Shown one piece after another: positions 28,101 to 36,958 of a DNA stretch of 64,000 nucleotides (the stretch's first letter is position 1; each line of letters begins with the position of its first letter). Source of the DNA: Tenacibaculum jejuense (GTDB taxonomy: Bacteria > Bacteroidota > Bacteroidia > Flavobacteriales > Flavobacteriaceae); contig NZ_LT899436.1 in the NCBI RefSeq assembly GCF_900198195.1, forward strand, positions 4,244,001 to 4,308,000, written 5' to 3'. The notes under the pieces were generated by a model. That model did no database searches, was not told the DNA's origin, and saw only the letters and a list, made by a program, of their open reading frames with translations. Position numbers and translations under genes: made by a program.

Positions 28101-28277
28101 AATGATGCAAACATCACCTGCTTTCATAACAGAAACAGCCTTACTAAAAGTTTTGAAGGGTTGATTGTAAGAACCGTTATTGGTGTCTTTTCCGTTCTTT
28201 GCTACATAGTAATCTTTTGCACATATTTGCTGCACAAGACATATACAAATAAGTAGTATTATTTTTTTAAAATTCAT
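25101..28277 (-). CDS. Secreted right-handed beta-helix enzyme candidate (RICIN, T9SS)
   Basis: 1058 residues. A signal peptide (1-20) is followed by a DUF1565-like opening (YYVAKNGKDTNNGS) and a right-handed parallel beta-helix to about residue 600, rich in N-ladder motifs (HHNVVWNVS, VYNNYS). Two near-identical ~100-residue modules follow (about 618-720 and 721-820), then a RICIN/CBM13-like domain (about 825-960, QRYLEVPNADC) and a T9SS type A sorting domain (FFPNPTKDVLFIS). Beta-helix proteins of this length include polysaccharide lyases and glycosidases; I cannot identify catalytic residues or a CAZy family. It starts 38 bases after the GH16 gene, so they form an operon. Confidence 0.8.
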   Translation of the reverse strand: MNFKKIILLICICLVQQICAKDYYVAKNGKDTNNGSYNQPFKTFSKAVSVMKAGDVCIIRGGVYTEPLIVNKKGTKANYLTFKAADGENVKIKATKFINGWQLHSGNIYKTSVDMAIEERFRNVYHNQKHMDLARWPNNTDNNRFTVDCKFIDNGGSNFFSLSGVPNFDWKGGLVYYIGGHSGTSWTRRITKSTANRIEHAGVNINKWPFNPHNPTILRNGHRGQLYLFNKLQALDYAREWYYDKSSKTLYFQPANGKKPANNTVEYATRKFIAELKGDFIKVQGIEFFGGSVKINGRATIFENNKVIHGSEGFDNIRSVSAGVGESSIEVLAPDVVIRGCVINHSSANGISVQNWAGAHNAIIEKNTISNIDYLGIHATPIRTRANNVKVFKNKITNSGRDGMYVSGDNCEVAYNDVSRAQLINADSGVFYTVGDDRRKGTEIHHNWFHDSKPPAYAGNKAAGIYLDNNSKGYVVHHNVVWNVSWTGYQVNWNNEHLDFFHNTIWNAGEAMDSWVNGYPQSDNRVYNNYSNNPGWHIAPGFEYKNNIINSTSPFEDANGLNFMPLANGSVVDAGIVIAGFDKKFNGNKPDIGAYELGGTRWTAGVNAVEDTGEGDATVDTIQLSNVPTVLSPSDTYTFEIVYSASTNREVVVSFWNNGTWIAAEVAQVRAGEAKKQSVTVTLPSIAAAGNGYMVKSHIRPIGTDHQSAIANDQVDGIAVVAIKDEIKLANVTTTLSPADSYTFEVVYSASTNREVVVSFWNNGTWVAAQVEEVTSGENKSKSVTISLPSVTTSGNGYSLKAHIRPVGTNHQSALATDEVTDINVFNQLISNGTYFIKSPFGTQRLLARGLENHSARMHDAGNFDDQKWIFTHLGDNVYSIQNKGTQRYLEVPNADCSNGVNVATWTKAIANHQKWKVVANGSVVYGLKPMHCQDLGLDRAQGAVDANAIIWNYNANNNNQKWEIIHESKKEKETVLSRSVNNKIHNKFMFFPNPTKDVLFISGTKIGDRISILNLQGQKINEIQAENIQQKISVSSLSKGMYLVKINDTFIYKLVKE
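25805..26425 (-). repeat. Tandem duplication of a ~100-residue beta module
   Basis: The two copies (about 26112-26425 and 25805-26111) share EVVVSFWNNGTW and the GNGY...HIRP(I/V)GT pattern. Their DNA is almost identical around 25993-26052 and 26303-26362 (a few differences in 60 bases), so the duplication is recent or kept by gene conversion. A third, more diverged copy is in the GH16 protein. Confidence 0.75.
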
Positions 28278-28314
28278 TTTGGAAGTTTTTTGAAGGGTTG
28301 ATTTTTATGAAGTT

Positions 28315-30174
28315 CTATTCTTTAATAAATCTGTAAAGTGATTTATTGTTTTTTCTAATTAAATAAATCCCTTTAGAAAGTCCACCTATAGAAACTACTT
28401 CTTTTTTGTTTTTTGTTGTAAATGTTAAGATTTCTTGACCTTGTATGTTTAGTATGGCAATTTCATCCCCAACATTTAACCCTGACATGTATAAAACCTC
28501 TTTAGATGGATTAGGATATACTAGAAATTTATCAGTTTCTATTTTTTTTGATAATATAGATGGACTTAACAAGTTTCTATTATTAATATTCGTGTCTTCT
28601 ATTATTTTCCATTGTTGATTTGCATTGGTTTTATTATAATTCCAAATTTGAACATTAGCATTTAAGACTCCTGCCGCTCTATCTAAAGCTAAATCTGGAC
28701 AATGCATTGGTTTAAATGAATAAGATCCTTTAGAATTTTCTACAATTTGCCATTGTTGATGACTAGCTATAGCTTGCTTCCAAGTTGCAACATCAGTACC
28801 GTTTTCACACTTTGCAAAAGGAACTTCTAAATATCTTAGCGTTAATTTATTTTGAATAGTATAAACGTTATTGTTTATGTGAGTAAAAATCCATCTTTGA
28901 TCATTAAAATTACCTGAATCATGCATTCTAGCACTATGGTTTTCTAAAGCTCTTGATAATAAACGTTGACTATTTGAAGCTGAAGTTATATAGTAAGTTC
29001 CATTAGGTATTATCTGTGAAAATTTCTTAGAGATACTAACATTATTTATCTCATCATTGTCTATCGCATTTCTCCATGTTGTATCTAAAGGACGAATATG
29101 AGATTTAAGACTATAACCATTTCCAGCTACAGGTAACTCTGGTAATATTACCTTTACAGATGCTACACCTCTGCCTTTTCCTACATTTACCTTTCCAGAT
29201 GCTACCCAATTATCATCTTTATAAAATCCTACTACAATCTCTCTATCTGTAGCAGCCGTATACTCAATATCGAAAGTATATTCTGTTTCTTGACTTAAGT
29301 CTGTAGGAGTATTTTTAAAAGAAATTTTATCGTTGACTTTTTCTTCATCTTTTAGTTCATATACTCTTACCCAATCAACCATCATGGTATTTTTAGAATT
29401 ATCATTAAGATTTTCTACTTTAGGCAAACCGATACTAGGAACTCCAGCTTGAGCAAAAGGAAAGACTTCAGTATCAAAAATCATTTTTAAATTTTCATTG
29501 AAAGGTACACGAGGTACTATTTTCATTACTTCTTTACCGTCATAATAGAACAATAATTCGTTAGCACTTTTCCACCAGAAACCATAGGTATGAAAACCAT
29601 CACGACCTCTTGTTGGCATTTTCCATTTTGCTTTTTTATTTTTTAATCCTTTATGCTTACCGTAATAATGAGTATTAGCAGCATATTCAAATGGTAAATC
29701 CTTTTGTCTCTTTTCTATTGAAGGATTTCCAATATGCTCAATTACATCTATTTCAGAAAAATCTCCTACTCTAAACCAAAATGAAGACGTCATTGACAGC
29801 GACGATGCTTTAAACTTAGCTTCATAGTAATACCCAGGCTTTGCGTCCCAACCTTTTGAAACACAAGCTGCAGAATTCACCCAGACATTCTTTAAAGGAT
29901 TATTAACGGTAGACGGATCTCTTTTGAGTGTAGATCTTAATTTCAAGTAACCTCCTTCTACAAAAGCATTCCCTTTCTTGAATGCACTTGGAGGTCTTCC
30001 TGACCAATGTGGATGATAATCATCCCATTTTGTTTCATCTAATTTATCTCCGTTAAACTCATCAGAAAGTATATTAACTTTTTGCCACCTTTTACCTGAA
30101 GGTGCAGTTGGGGTTTGCGACAATAATACTGCGGGTAAAATTGTACACACAAAAAATAGTATTATTTTTTTCAT
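28315..30174 (-). CDS. Secreted GH16 glycoside hydrolase with CBM13-like domain (T9SS)
   Basis: 619 residues from the ATG at 30174 (an in-frame TTG lies 12 bases upstream). A signal peptide leads into a GH16 domain (about 20-270). The catalytic ExDxxE is SEIDVIE with Glu141, Asp143 and Glu146. The opening ([16 protein letters not shown], then GRPPSAF) resembles marine agarase/porphyranase-type GH16 enzymes more than laminarinases, but the substrate is not proven. A ~100-residue module (280-385), a RICIN/CBM13-like domain (390-515) and a T9SS sorting domain ([13 protein letters not shown]) follow. It leads the operon with the beta-helix gene and is divergent from the regulator. Confidence 0.9.
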   Translation of the reverse strand: MKKIILFFVCTILPAVLLSQTPTAPSGKRWQKVNILSDEFNGDKLDETKWDDYHPHWSGRPPSAFKKGNAFVEGGYLKLRSTLKRDPSTVNNPLKNVWVNSAACVSKGWDAKPGYYYEAKFKASSLSMTSSFWFRVGDFSEIDVIEHIGNPSIEKRQKDLPFEYAANTHYYGKHKGLKNKKAKWKMPTRGRDGFHTYGFWWKSANELLFYYDGKEVMKIVPRVPFNENLKMIFDTEVFPFAQAGVPSIGLPKVENLNDNSKNTMMVDWVRVYELKDEEKVNDKISFKNTPTDLSQETEYTFDIEYTAATDREIVVGFYKDDNWVASGKVNVGKGRGVASVKVILPELPVAGNGYSLKSHIRPLDTTWRNAIDNDEINNVSISKKFSQIIPNGTYYITSASNSQRLLSRALENHSARMHDSGNFNDQRWIFTHINNNVYTIQNKLTLRYLEVPFAKCENGTDVATWKQAIASHQQWQIVENSKGSYSFKPMHCPDLALDRAAGVLNANVQIWNYNKTNANQQWKIIEDTNINNRNLLSPSILSKKIETDKFLVYPNPSKEVLYMSGLNVGDEIAILNIQGQEILTFTTKNKKEVVSIGGLSKGIYLIRKNNKSLYRFIKE

Positions 30175-30186
30175 TACTAATTTCAA

Positions 30187-30533
30187 TTAGGGGTTTATGT
30201 TTAATTTTTTCCAGCTCAAAATTAATAGTGAACATCTGTGTCACAGAAAAATACAAGATTACATAAAGTAAAAACACATACTACCTAAAGTAAATACTAG
30301 GTGATAAAAAGTGGCAAAATCATTTTTCCTCTTTTTACAGTCTTATAAAAAACTGTAATAAAGTATATTTCTAAACAATTGATCATCAAAAAAAGCAAAT
30401 AAAAGGTATACATACAAAAAATAAATAACTAATTTTCAGGTGTTTAGATGTTTCCGGATTAAATACACAATTGCCTTTACACTTTTTTAAACTTTAATAC
30501 GTTGATGATCATACCCCTTTAAAATGAAAAACC
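30187..30533. promoter_or_regulatory. Divergent control region between GH16 and regulator genes
   Basis: 347 bases with no gene. It contains the GH16 -7 box (30217-30224), a CCCCTA motif at the GH16 leader (30188-30194) and CCCCT close to the regulator start (30514-30519). It also has an ACCTA...TAGGT inverted repeat (30283-30302) and a 10-bp inverted pair TGATCATCAA/TTGATGATCA (30380-30389 and 30502-30511). It is the natural site for control of the cluster. Confidence 0.5.
30217..30224 (-). promoter_or_regulatory. Promoter -7 box of the GH16/beta-helix operon
   Basis: TAATTTTG on the minus strand, giving a leader of about 35-40 bases that contains the CCCCTA motif. Confidence 0.45.
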
Positions 30534-32210
30534 ATGAATTCCCCAAACTACTACTTTAGTATTAAAGTAGTTATTGTATTTACATCTTTTCTCACCCTTT
30601 TTTTCTGTGGTTCAATACGCCTTTTTTCACAGATTAATCGCATTAGTACTTCGAAACTTTCTGATACTATTGTTATAGATTCAATTGACTTTAAGGCAAA
30701 GGCTCTACGGAAAACTAATATAGACTCTTCTATACATCTTTTTAAGGAAGCTATAAAAATTAGTACCTCAATAAATGATTATAAGAGAACTGCAAAAGAA
30801 CTGAATGCTCTCGGAATAAATTATACGATTAAATCAGATTATGTGAATTCGTTAGACACATATCAAAAAGCACTTAATTTACTGAAGAACAAGAATGACC
30901 CAAAAGCTACACTTAACATTTATAATAACATTGCTGCTATATATTCTTATTTTGATAAACCTAAAATTGCTCGAAGTTTTTATTTAAAATCTATTGATAT
31001 TTTAGATCAATATCCTCAATCTATAAATGCCAGATATCATAAATTAAGTCTTAGATATATAAATTTAGCAATTACATATAAAAATGAAGATGATAAAAAG
31101 GCTTTTCAATACTTAAAAAAAGCACTTACTTTTTTAAGAAAATCTAGTATTAATCAACGAGAGAAAATCTTTGTAGAAAGCCTCATTTCTATTCAGGAAG
31201 GAGCTATTTATTTAGGTATTAACAAGTTAAAAACAGCAAAAAAACTACTTTTAGATAATCTCATTTTTATTGAGGAATATGATGATTCATTTATCACTTG
31301 TGAAGCGTATTATTTCGTGGGATTATTATACCAAGCTCTACACGAATATGATAAATCGAAATCATACTTCATAAAAGCCATAGAATTATCCGATCAAATT
31401 AAGGATATAAGATTAAAATCTAAAATTTTATTGAATTTAGCTGAATTATGTGAAAGCAATCAAGAAAGTGGTATGGCTTTCAAATATTTTAAAAAAGGCA
31501 TAAAACTTAAAGACAGTATTTTTGGCACTAAAAACTCTTGGGAAATTTCTCAGCTTAATAGTAATTTTAAGACGAAATTAAACCAAAAACAACTTGTTAT
31601 TAATGAAAAAGAATTAAAGATTACTTCAATTCTTAACTGGATATATTATATCTCATCTGTATTGGTATTAGGTATTGTACTTCTGTATTTCAATAAGCAA
31701 AAATCTAAACATAAATTAGAAAAAAAGCGCATAGAAAATAGAGAAGAAGACATGAAATTAAAGCTATCTGAAACTAAAGATGTTTTAGAATTAAAAAATA
31801 AAGAACTTACCACATTACTACTTCAAGCTCTAGAAAATGAAGAATTTGTAAAAAAAATCAACACAAATCTAGTTCAAATTAAAACTGAAATACCTAAAAA
31901 ATACCATTCGATACTAGAAAAATTAAACTTTACTATTCAAAATAACTCAAAGTGTAAATGGAAGGAATTTAAAGCTACATTCGAACAAGTAAATCAAAAT
32001 TTTTATTCTAAACTAAAAGAAAGCTATCCAGATTTAACTCCATCGGAATTAAAACTTTGTTCTTTATTAAAACTAAATTTAAGCACAAAAGATATTTCCA
32101 ATTTAATGGGAATCTCTTATGATAGTGTAAAAATGGGAAGGTACAGAGTTAGAAAAAAGCTTAAATTATCAAGAGAGGTTAATTTAGTTGGTTTTATTTC
32201 TCAATTCTAA
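30534..32210 (+). CDS. Membrane-bound TPR regulator with LuxR-like HTH
   Basis: 558 residues. An N-terminal hydrophobic segment (about 9-33) leads to a TPR-rich region (about 50-330; YQKALNLL, YLKSIDIL, YFKKGIKL). One transmembrane helix lies at about 368-388, then a cytoplasmic coiled coil, and a C-terminal HTH (about 500-555, LTPSELKLCSLLKLNLSTKDIS, then SYDSVKMGRYRVRKKL) of the LuxR/GerE type. This one-protein design senses outside the cytoplasm and binds DNA inside. It lies between the secreted enzymes and is divergent from GH16, so it is the likely controller of the cluster. Confidence 0.88.
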   Translation: MNSPNYYFSIKVVIVFTSFLTLFFCGSIRLFSQINRISTSKLSDTIVIDSIDFKAKALRKTNIDSSIHLFKEAIKISTSINDYKRTAKELNALGINYTIKSDYVNSLDTYQKALNLLKNKNDPKATLNIYNNIAAIYSYFDKPKIARSFYLKSIDILDQYPQSINARYHKLSLRYINLAITYKNEDDKKAFQYLKKALTFLRKSSINQREKIFVESLISIQEGAIYLGINKLKTAKKLLLDNLIFIEEYDDSFITCEAYYFVGLLYQALHEYDKSKSYFIKAIELSDQIKDIRLKSKILLNLAELCESNQESGMAFKYFKKGIKLKDSIFGTKNSWEISQLNSNFKTKLNQKQLVINEKELKITSILNWIYYISSVLVLGIVLLYFNKQKSKHKLEKKRIENREEDMKLKLSETKDVLELKNKELTTLLLQALENEEFVKKINTNLVQIKTEIPKKYHSILEKLNFTIQNNSKCKWKEFKATFEQVNQNFYSKLKESYPDLTPSELKLCSLLKLNLSTKDISNLMGISYDSVKMGRYRVRKKLKLSREVNLVGFISQF

Positions 32211-32284
32211 ATAACCTCTCTCAAATACAACACTTGTTAAAACTCAGCCTAAAATATGGGTTCAATTTACTGAATTACAATACT

Positions 32285-35200
32285 TTATTTTTTAATATAT
32301 TTTTCTACCGCTACTGTTTCTTTAGCGTCGTTTTTAAACTTTAAATAATACATTCCGTTTGATAAACCTTCAATACTACCATAACCATCTACCAATTTAA
32401 TTGTACGAATTAAAGCTCCGCTTAAGTTGATAACATCAACAAAATGTAGTTTTAAAAGATGAGTATTGTTTACTGCAAATCTACCATTACCAATGTTGTA
32501 TTTTAAAATAGTAACATCACCTTCTTCCAACGTTTCTTCAGCTACGCTTAATGTACTTGTTGTTCCAGAAAATTTAACTTCTGCTAAGCCCATAGATTGA
32601 AAAGCACTGTTGAAAGGATTTAAAATAGTAAACTTTACCAATTTTACTCCTTCCTTTTTAACATTGAAGTTTTGAGCAAAGTTCCCTCCAGGATAGATAG
32701 CTATTTTGGTTGCGTAGGTTAAGTCATCAATATCATCTGTTGTAGCTGTATAAATTTCTATATCCCTTAATCCTGTTTTAACCGATTGTGTAGCGCTATT
32801 CCAATTCCATAAATGAACTTGATCAATGTCTTTAGCTTCGCCTAAATCAAAAATAATTTCACCAGAAGTATAACCTCTTTCTGTAAACCACATACTACTT
32901 TCATCTTCATCGTGCACAGTTCCTGGTGTTATAACTCCTTCTGAAAAACCAGAATCATTAATTAAATTCTCTGCTACAGATGGATTTCTTTCTGTTGGGA
33001 AACTTACTATTGAAGCAGGTGAAAATAAACCTTCTTTATCTCCTGCAAAATCATGGAATGTTAACTTCGGATTTTTAATTTCTATCGGATATGCATTTGG
33101 TAAAATACCTTGATCGTTAAAAAAGTCATGAATTCTATTCATAATACTCGCAAACCACTCAGACTTATCCGCAAAACCATGAACTTGCTCACTACCTAAC
33201 CATAAACTGGCTGGTACACCTTTGTAATGTAAATATTGTACCATTTGGTGTGCTTCTGACACTCTTCCATCATTGGTTCCTGAAAAGCATATTACTGGAG
33301 GAAAATCTGCCCCATACACTTTGTGAGTAATAGGATCTGTTAACTTAGCAATCTCTTCTCCCCAATCTTCTTTTATCTCGTTATAATCATCTGTTGGTAT
33401 TTTTATAGCCGGATCTATTAAAAAGAAAGCATTTGGTTTAGGAGATACACTTAAATCATCGTTAGTATCATCTAAACCTTCAGATAAAAAAGTAGACATT
33501 GCAATATGCGAACCTGCCGAGGCACCTGCCGCTGAAATTTCATTCGGATTAATTCCTAACATAGCACTATTAGATCGTACCCAACGCATAGCACTTCTAG
33601 CATCTAAAACACAACTCTCCACACTTCCGTAGGTATAAGAAACAGATATTGCAACCATTCCTTGAGACGCTAAATAATTACACCACGGAAACATTTGAAA
33701 ATACGATCCAGACACCCAACTACCTCCATGAAACATAACAATTGCTTTTCTATTGTCAGCATTTGTCCACGATTCAGGATAATATACTCGTAAACTTACA
33801 TCTTCACCACCCGTTTGCTTATACACAAACTCCTGATAAGTAGCATCGTTCACTGTAGGCGTTATAATCATTTTAACTGTTGCCGTAAAACCACCATCTT
33901 CAGTAGTTGCACTAAGTATCACTTCGCCTACATTCAATGCTTTTACCAATCCGCTAGCATCAATAGTAGCGATACTTTCATCACTAGATGCCCATGTATA
34001 ATTTGTATTAGTAGCATTGTACGGTCTGATAATTGGTGGCAATAACAATAATTCATTTCCTTGATCTATAGTTAAAAACTTTTGTTCTTCAGCAACAAAA
34101 ACACCCGTTACCGCTACTGTATTATCTGCTTCTGCTAACACAACAATATTACTTTCAGCTTCAAATCCTCCATCTTCAGTAATTGCTTTAATCGTAACAT
34201 TTCCTGTGGTTAAAAAAGTTAACTTCCCCGTTGCATCTACTGTTGCTACTGCTTCATCACTAGAAGTCCAAGTAACATTTGTATTGGTTGCGTTTGTTGG
34301 TTGAATAATTGGAAATAATTGTAACTCTTTATTTTTTTCTATGGATATATTCTCTTGATCTTCATTAAAAGCTACCGAAGTCACAGCTACAGTTGCACCA
34401 GTATTAATTTCAAATCCTTCTTTAATCCATCTATTAATTTCAATAGCTGTATATTCATTTTTCCAGTTATGCATATTTAACTTACGAAGATTCTTATAAA
34501 AAGTTTCTAAAGAATCCAATCCTAACACTTCAGTAATGTATCGTTCAAAAGATCTATCAGGATCTACATAATTTGGTAATGTTGTATTCGTTATCTCTTC
34601 TGATGTCTTGTCTTTCCAATCAGCAATACTTTGTAAATCTCTTTGAATATATAAAGATGGAGTTGTTCCTTGTCCAGAATAAGTGTTTTCTGAAAAAACT
34701 AAATCTTCGGATGCAAAAGTTCTATTTACAAAAACATGCTTCGAACCATCGTGGGTATTGTGCACAATGTTATTGCTTAAAGTACTGTTTGTAAATTCAC
34801 TTCTATCTAAATAAATATAATTGGTCGATTTTAAATTGTAAAGTATGTTGTTTTCAATTTGCACATCTTTATTCTCTCCTCTTAAATACATTCCAATTCC
34901 AAAATGAGAAGCTTCATTTACATTTTGGTGTACAATAAAGTTGTATTTAAAAATTCCATTTTCCCAATCATCAATTTCAATAGCCCAACCTAAAGTTCTA
35001 TTTGTTTGTTTAGATTCTCCTAACGAATTAAATACGTTGTCATTTACCAATAAGTTTTTAAATCGATAAGCACCTGTACGCACATTACCTCCTAACGAAA
35101 TTCCTATTTCACAATCGTAATAAAAGTTGTTTGTAATGGTAATATCTGTACTACTTCCTTCTCCTTTATTCGCTGTAAATTTTGCTCCAATACTACTTGG

Positions 35201-36094
35201 TCTGTAAAAAGAGTTACCGTCAAACACCGTATTTTTTACGGAACTAAAGTATAAATTGTGATTAAAAATAGTAGCCTGACCTCCATTTTGATCGTTATTA
35301 CCAGCTAACGATTTTTGATACCATCCGTTATGGTCAAAGATATTTTCTTCTAATGTTATATCGTTCACCTGCTCTGTAAAAATCCCCGATGAATGACTAT
35401 CAGCAGCATAACTATCAAAAAACAAATTTCTTCTTAATCTAATATTGGTTACTCCACCTAATTCTTTTGAAGAAATATTACATCCTTCGGTAAAACGAAA
35501 AGCACAACCTTCTACCAACACATCATTTACAGTTCCTGCAGAAGCTGCGTAAATAAAAAATCCTGGTATATTTCCTTTAAACGAAGTAAACTCAACATCG
35601 TTCGGATCACTTTTCTTTGCATAAAATTCAATTCCTATTACATAAAAGTGATTCAATTCACCTAAACTTCTAAATCCTATTTTTCCATCTAATAAAATTA
35701 AAGGCAATTCTTTTGAAGTTCCGTAGGTTGCATATACAAAAGGTGCAGTTGCTGATGCTCCACTTTTAGGTTCTAATGTTTCTGTAAAAGTATCTCCTCT
35801 CTTTAAAAGAATCCACGCTGCTTCTCCGTCAGTAACATTGGTTAGCGCTTCTTTTATTGTTTTAAACGCTTTTATTGATCCGCTAGGCAAAAAAGGATCA
35901 GCACCCACTGCTCCATCTGTATGAGCATATACTTCGGCGGTATCATCGTCTCCTTCTTCGCTACTAACATATATAATTTTAGAAGCGTTCTCGGCATTTA
36001 ATTTTGTCCAACCATTACTGTCTATAGTTTGTGAAAAAAGATGAAAGCTATTCATAAATAGTATTAAATAGCTAATTTTCGATAAAAGTTTCAT
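32285..36094 (-). CDS. Secreted beta-helix / alpha-beta-hydrolase esterase fusion
   Basis: 1269 residues from the ATG at 36094; an in-frame ATG 18 bases upstream is also possible. Residue numbers count from that upstream ATG. Order: signal peptide; right-handed beta-helix (about 45-540); two BIG2 Ig-like domains (about 576-660 and 667-750, WTSSDEAVATVDATG and WASSDESIATIDASG); an alpha/beta hydrolase (about 760-1005), with oxyanion HGGSW near 796 and Ser865 in GASAGSH; a discoidin-like sandwich (about 1010-1185); and a C-terminal region resembling a T9SS sorting domain. The hydrolase resembles BD-FAE/Abhydrolase_3 carbohydrate esterases. One chain may thus cut a glycan and remove acyl groups. 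It is convergent with the regulator gene. Confidence 0.83.
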   Translation of the reverse strand: MKLLSKISYLILFMNSFHLFSQTIDSNGWTKLNAENASKIIYVSSEEGDDDTAEVYAHTDGAVGADPFLPSGSIKAFKTIKEALTNVTDGEAAWILLKRGDTFTETLEPKSGASATAPFVYATYGTSKELPLILLDGKIGFRSLGELNHFYVIGIEFYAKKSDPNDVEFTSFKGNIPGFFIYAASAGTVNDVLVEGCAFRFTEGCNISSKELGGVTNIRLRRNLFFDSYAADSHSSGIFTEQVNDITLEENIFDHNGWYQKSLAGNNDQNGGQATIFNHNLYFSSVKNTVFDGNSFYRPSSIGAKFTANKGEGSSTDITITNNFYYDCEIGISLGGNVRTGAYRFKNLLVNDNVFNSLGESKQTNRTLGWAIEIDDWENGIFKYNFIVHQNVNEASHFGIGMYLRGENKDVQIENNILYNLKSTNYIYLDRSEFTNSTLSNNIVHNTHDGSKHVFVNRTFASEDLVFSENTYSGQGTTPSLYIQRDLQSIADWKDKTSEEITNTTLPNYVDPDRSFERYITEVLGLDSLETFYKNLRKLNMHNWKNEYTAIEINRWIKEGFEINTGATVAVTSVAFNEDQENISIEKNKELQLFPIIQPTNATNTNVTWTSSDEAVATVDATGKLTFLTTGNVTIKAITEDGGFEAESNIVVLAEADNTVAVTGVFVAEEQKFLTIDQGNELLLLPPIIRPYNATNTNYTWASSDESIATIDASGLVKALNVGEVILSATTEDGGFTATVKMIITPTVNDATYQEFVYKQTGGEDVSLRVYYPESWTNADNRKAIVMFHGGSWVSGSYFQMFPWCNYLASQGMVAISVSYTYGSVESCVLDARSAMRWVRSNSAMLGINPNEISAAGASAGSHIAMSTFLSEGLDDTNDDLSVSPKPNAFFLIDPAIKIPTDDYNEIKEDWGEEIAKLTDPITHKVYGADFPPVICFSGTNDGRVSEAHQMVQYLHYKGVPASLWLGSEQVHGFADKSEWFASIMNRIHDFFNDQGILPNAYPIEIKNPKLTFHDFAGDKEGLFSPASIVSFPTERNPSVAENLINDSGFSEGVITPGTVHDEDESSMWFTERGYTSGEIIFDLGEAKDIDQVHLWNWNSATQSVKTGLRDIEIYTATTDDIDDLTYATKIAIYPGGNFAQNFNVKKEGVKLVKFTILNPFNSAFQSMGLAEVKFSGTTSTLSVAEETLEEGDVTILKYNIGNGRFAVNNTHLLKLHFVDVINLSGALIRTIKLVDGYGSIEGLSNGMYYLKFKNDAKETVAVEKYIKK

Positions 36095-36240
36095 AGGGAT
36101 TATTATTAACATGTAAACTACTGTTTCTTATTTCATTAGTAAACTTATAGCTACAATTATTTTATAATTTTAATGGTACAAGAATAAAGTATTACCAACT
36201 AGTGTACTACCCTGTTTTCAGGGAATTCTTTTACCATAAA

Positions 36241-36275
36241 AAAACCTTTGTTTATTGTAAATAAACAAAGGTTTT
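36241..36275 (-). terminator. Terminator of the AhpD-like gene
   Basis: A perfect 14-bp stem (36241-36254 with 36262-36275), followed on the minus strand by a T run. Confidence 0.88.
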
Positions 36276-36308
36276 TAGAACTTAAGTATTTTAGTTTAAA
36301 ATGTAATC

Positions 36309-36899
36309 TTAAACATGCTTCCCTTTATTCCATCCATGCTTACCTAAGTATTGTTCTCCACTTTCTACAGCTCCATCTTCAATACTTGTTCCCATTGAAT
36401 CATTCCATCTATTTAAATATCCGAATAAAGAAATCACACCTAACATCTCTACAATTTCTCCTTCATCCCAATATTTATATAATTCTGTTTTTACGGCTTC
36501 ATCCACATTATTTGGTACTCCAGAAGCTGCTAAAGAAAAGTCTAATGCTGCTCTTTCTGCATCAGAAAATGCAGGATGCGTTTTATATTCCCAAATATTA
36601 TCTAACTTTTCTTGTTCTGCTCCGTAACGCTCAGCTGCTCTAATTGCATGTGCTTGGCAATATCTACAACCTGTAGCATTACTGCTAACCCATGCGATCA
36701 TTCTTTTTAAGGCAGAAGTTACGCGACCGTGATTAGCCATCACTGCTTTGTTTAAGTTAATAAATGCTTTAGAAATCTCTGGTCTTCTTTGCATTGTAAG
36801 TATCGAATTAGGACAAAATCCTAACGTTTCATTATAGAAATCTGATAACCTTTTTGTCTCCTCGTCGTGATTAGGATCTAAGGGGCTTACTAATGGCAT
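36309..36899 (-). CDS. Peroxidase-related carboxymuconolactone decarboxylase-family protein
   Basis: 196 residues, an AhpD-like all-helical protein. The redox motif is GCRYCQAHAIR with Cys78 and Cys81 and the following His, as in alkylhydroperoxidases. The helical segment LFGYLNRWNDSMGT is typical of the peroxidase-related subgroup. It is monocistronic with its own terminator and divergent from osmC, another peroxide-defence gene, with 59 bases between them; co-regulation is plausible. Confidence 0.88.
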   Translation of the reverse strand: MPLVSPLDPNHDEETKRLSDFYNETLGFCPNSILTMQRRPEISKAFINLNKAVMANHGRVTSALKRMIAWVSSNATGCRYCQAHAIRAAERYGAEQEKLDNIWEYKTHPAFSDAERAALDFSLAASGVPNNVDEAVKTELYKYWDEGEIVEMLGVISLFGYLNRWNDSMGTSIEDGAVESGEQYLGKHGWNKGKHV

Positions 36900-36918
36900 A
36901 ATTTATTTTTTATTTAAG

Positions 36919-36926
36919 TAATTTTG
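36919..36926 (+). promoter_or_regulatory. Promoter -7 box of osmC-recJ
   Basis: TAATTTTG matches TAnnTTTG, about 32 bases before the osmC ATG. Confidence 0.5.
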
Positions 36927-36958
36927 TAATTTAATACAAGTAACAAAAAAAATCTCAT

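Noticed and set aside
36248..36643. 131-codon plus-strand open frame over the AhpD-like gene
   Set aside because: It starts in the terminator hairpin and is antisense to a gene with conserved CxxC motif.
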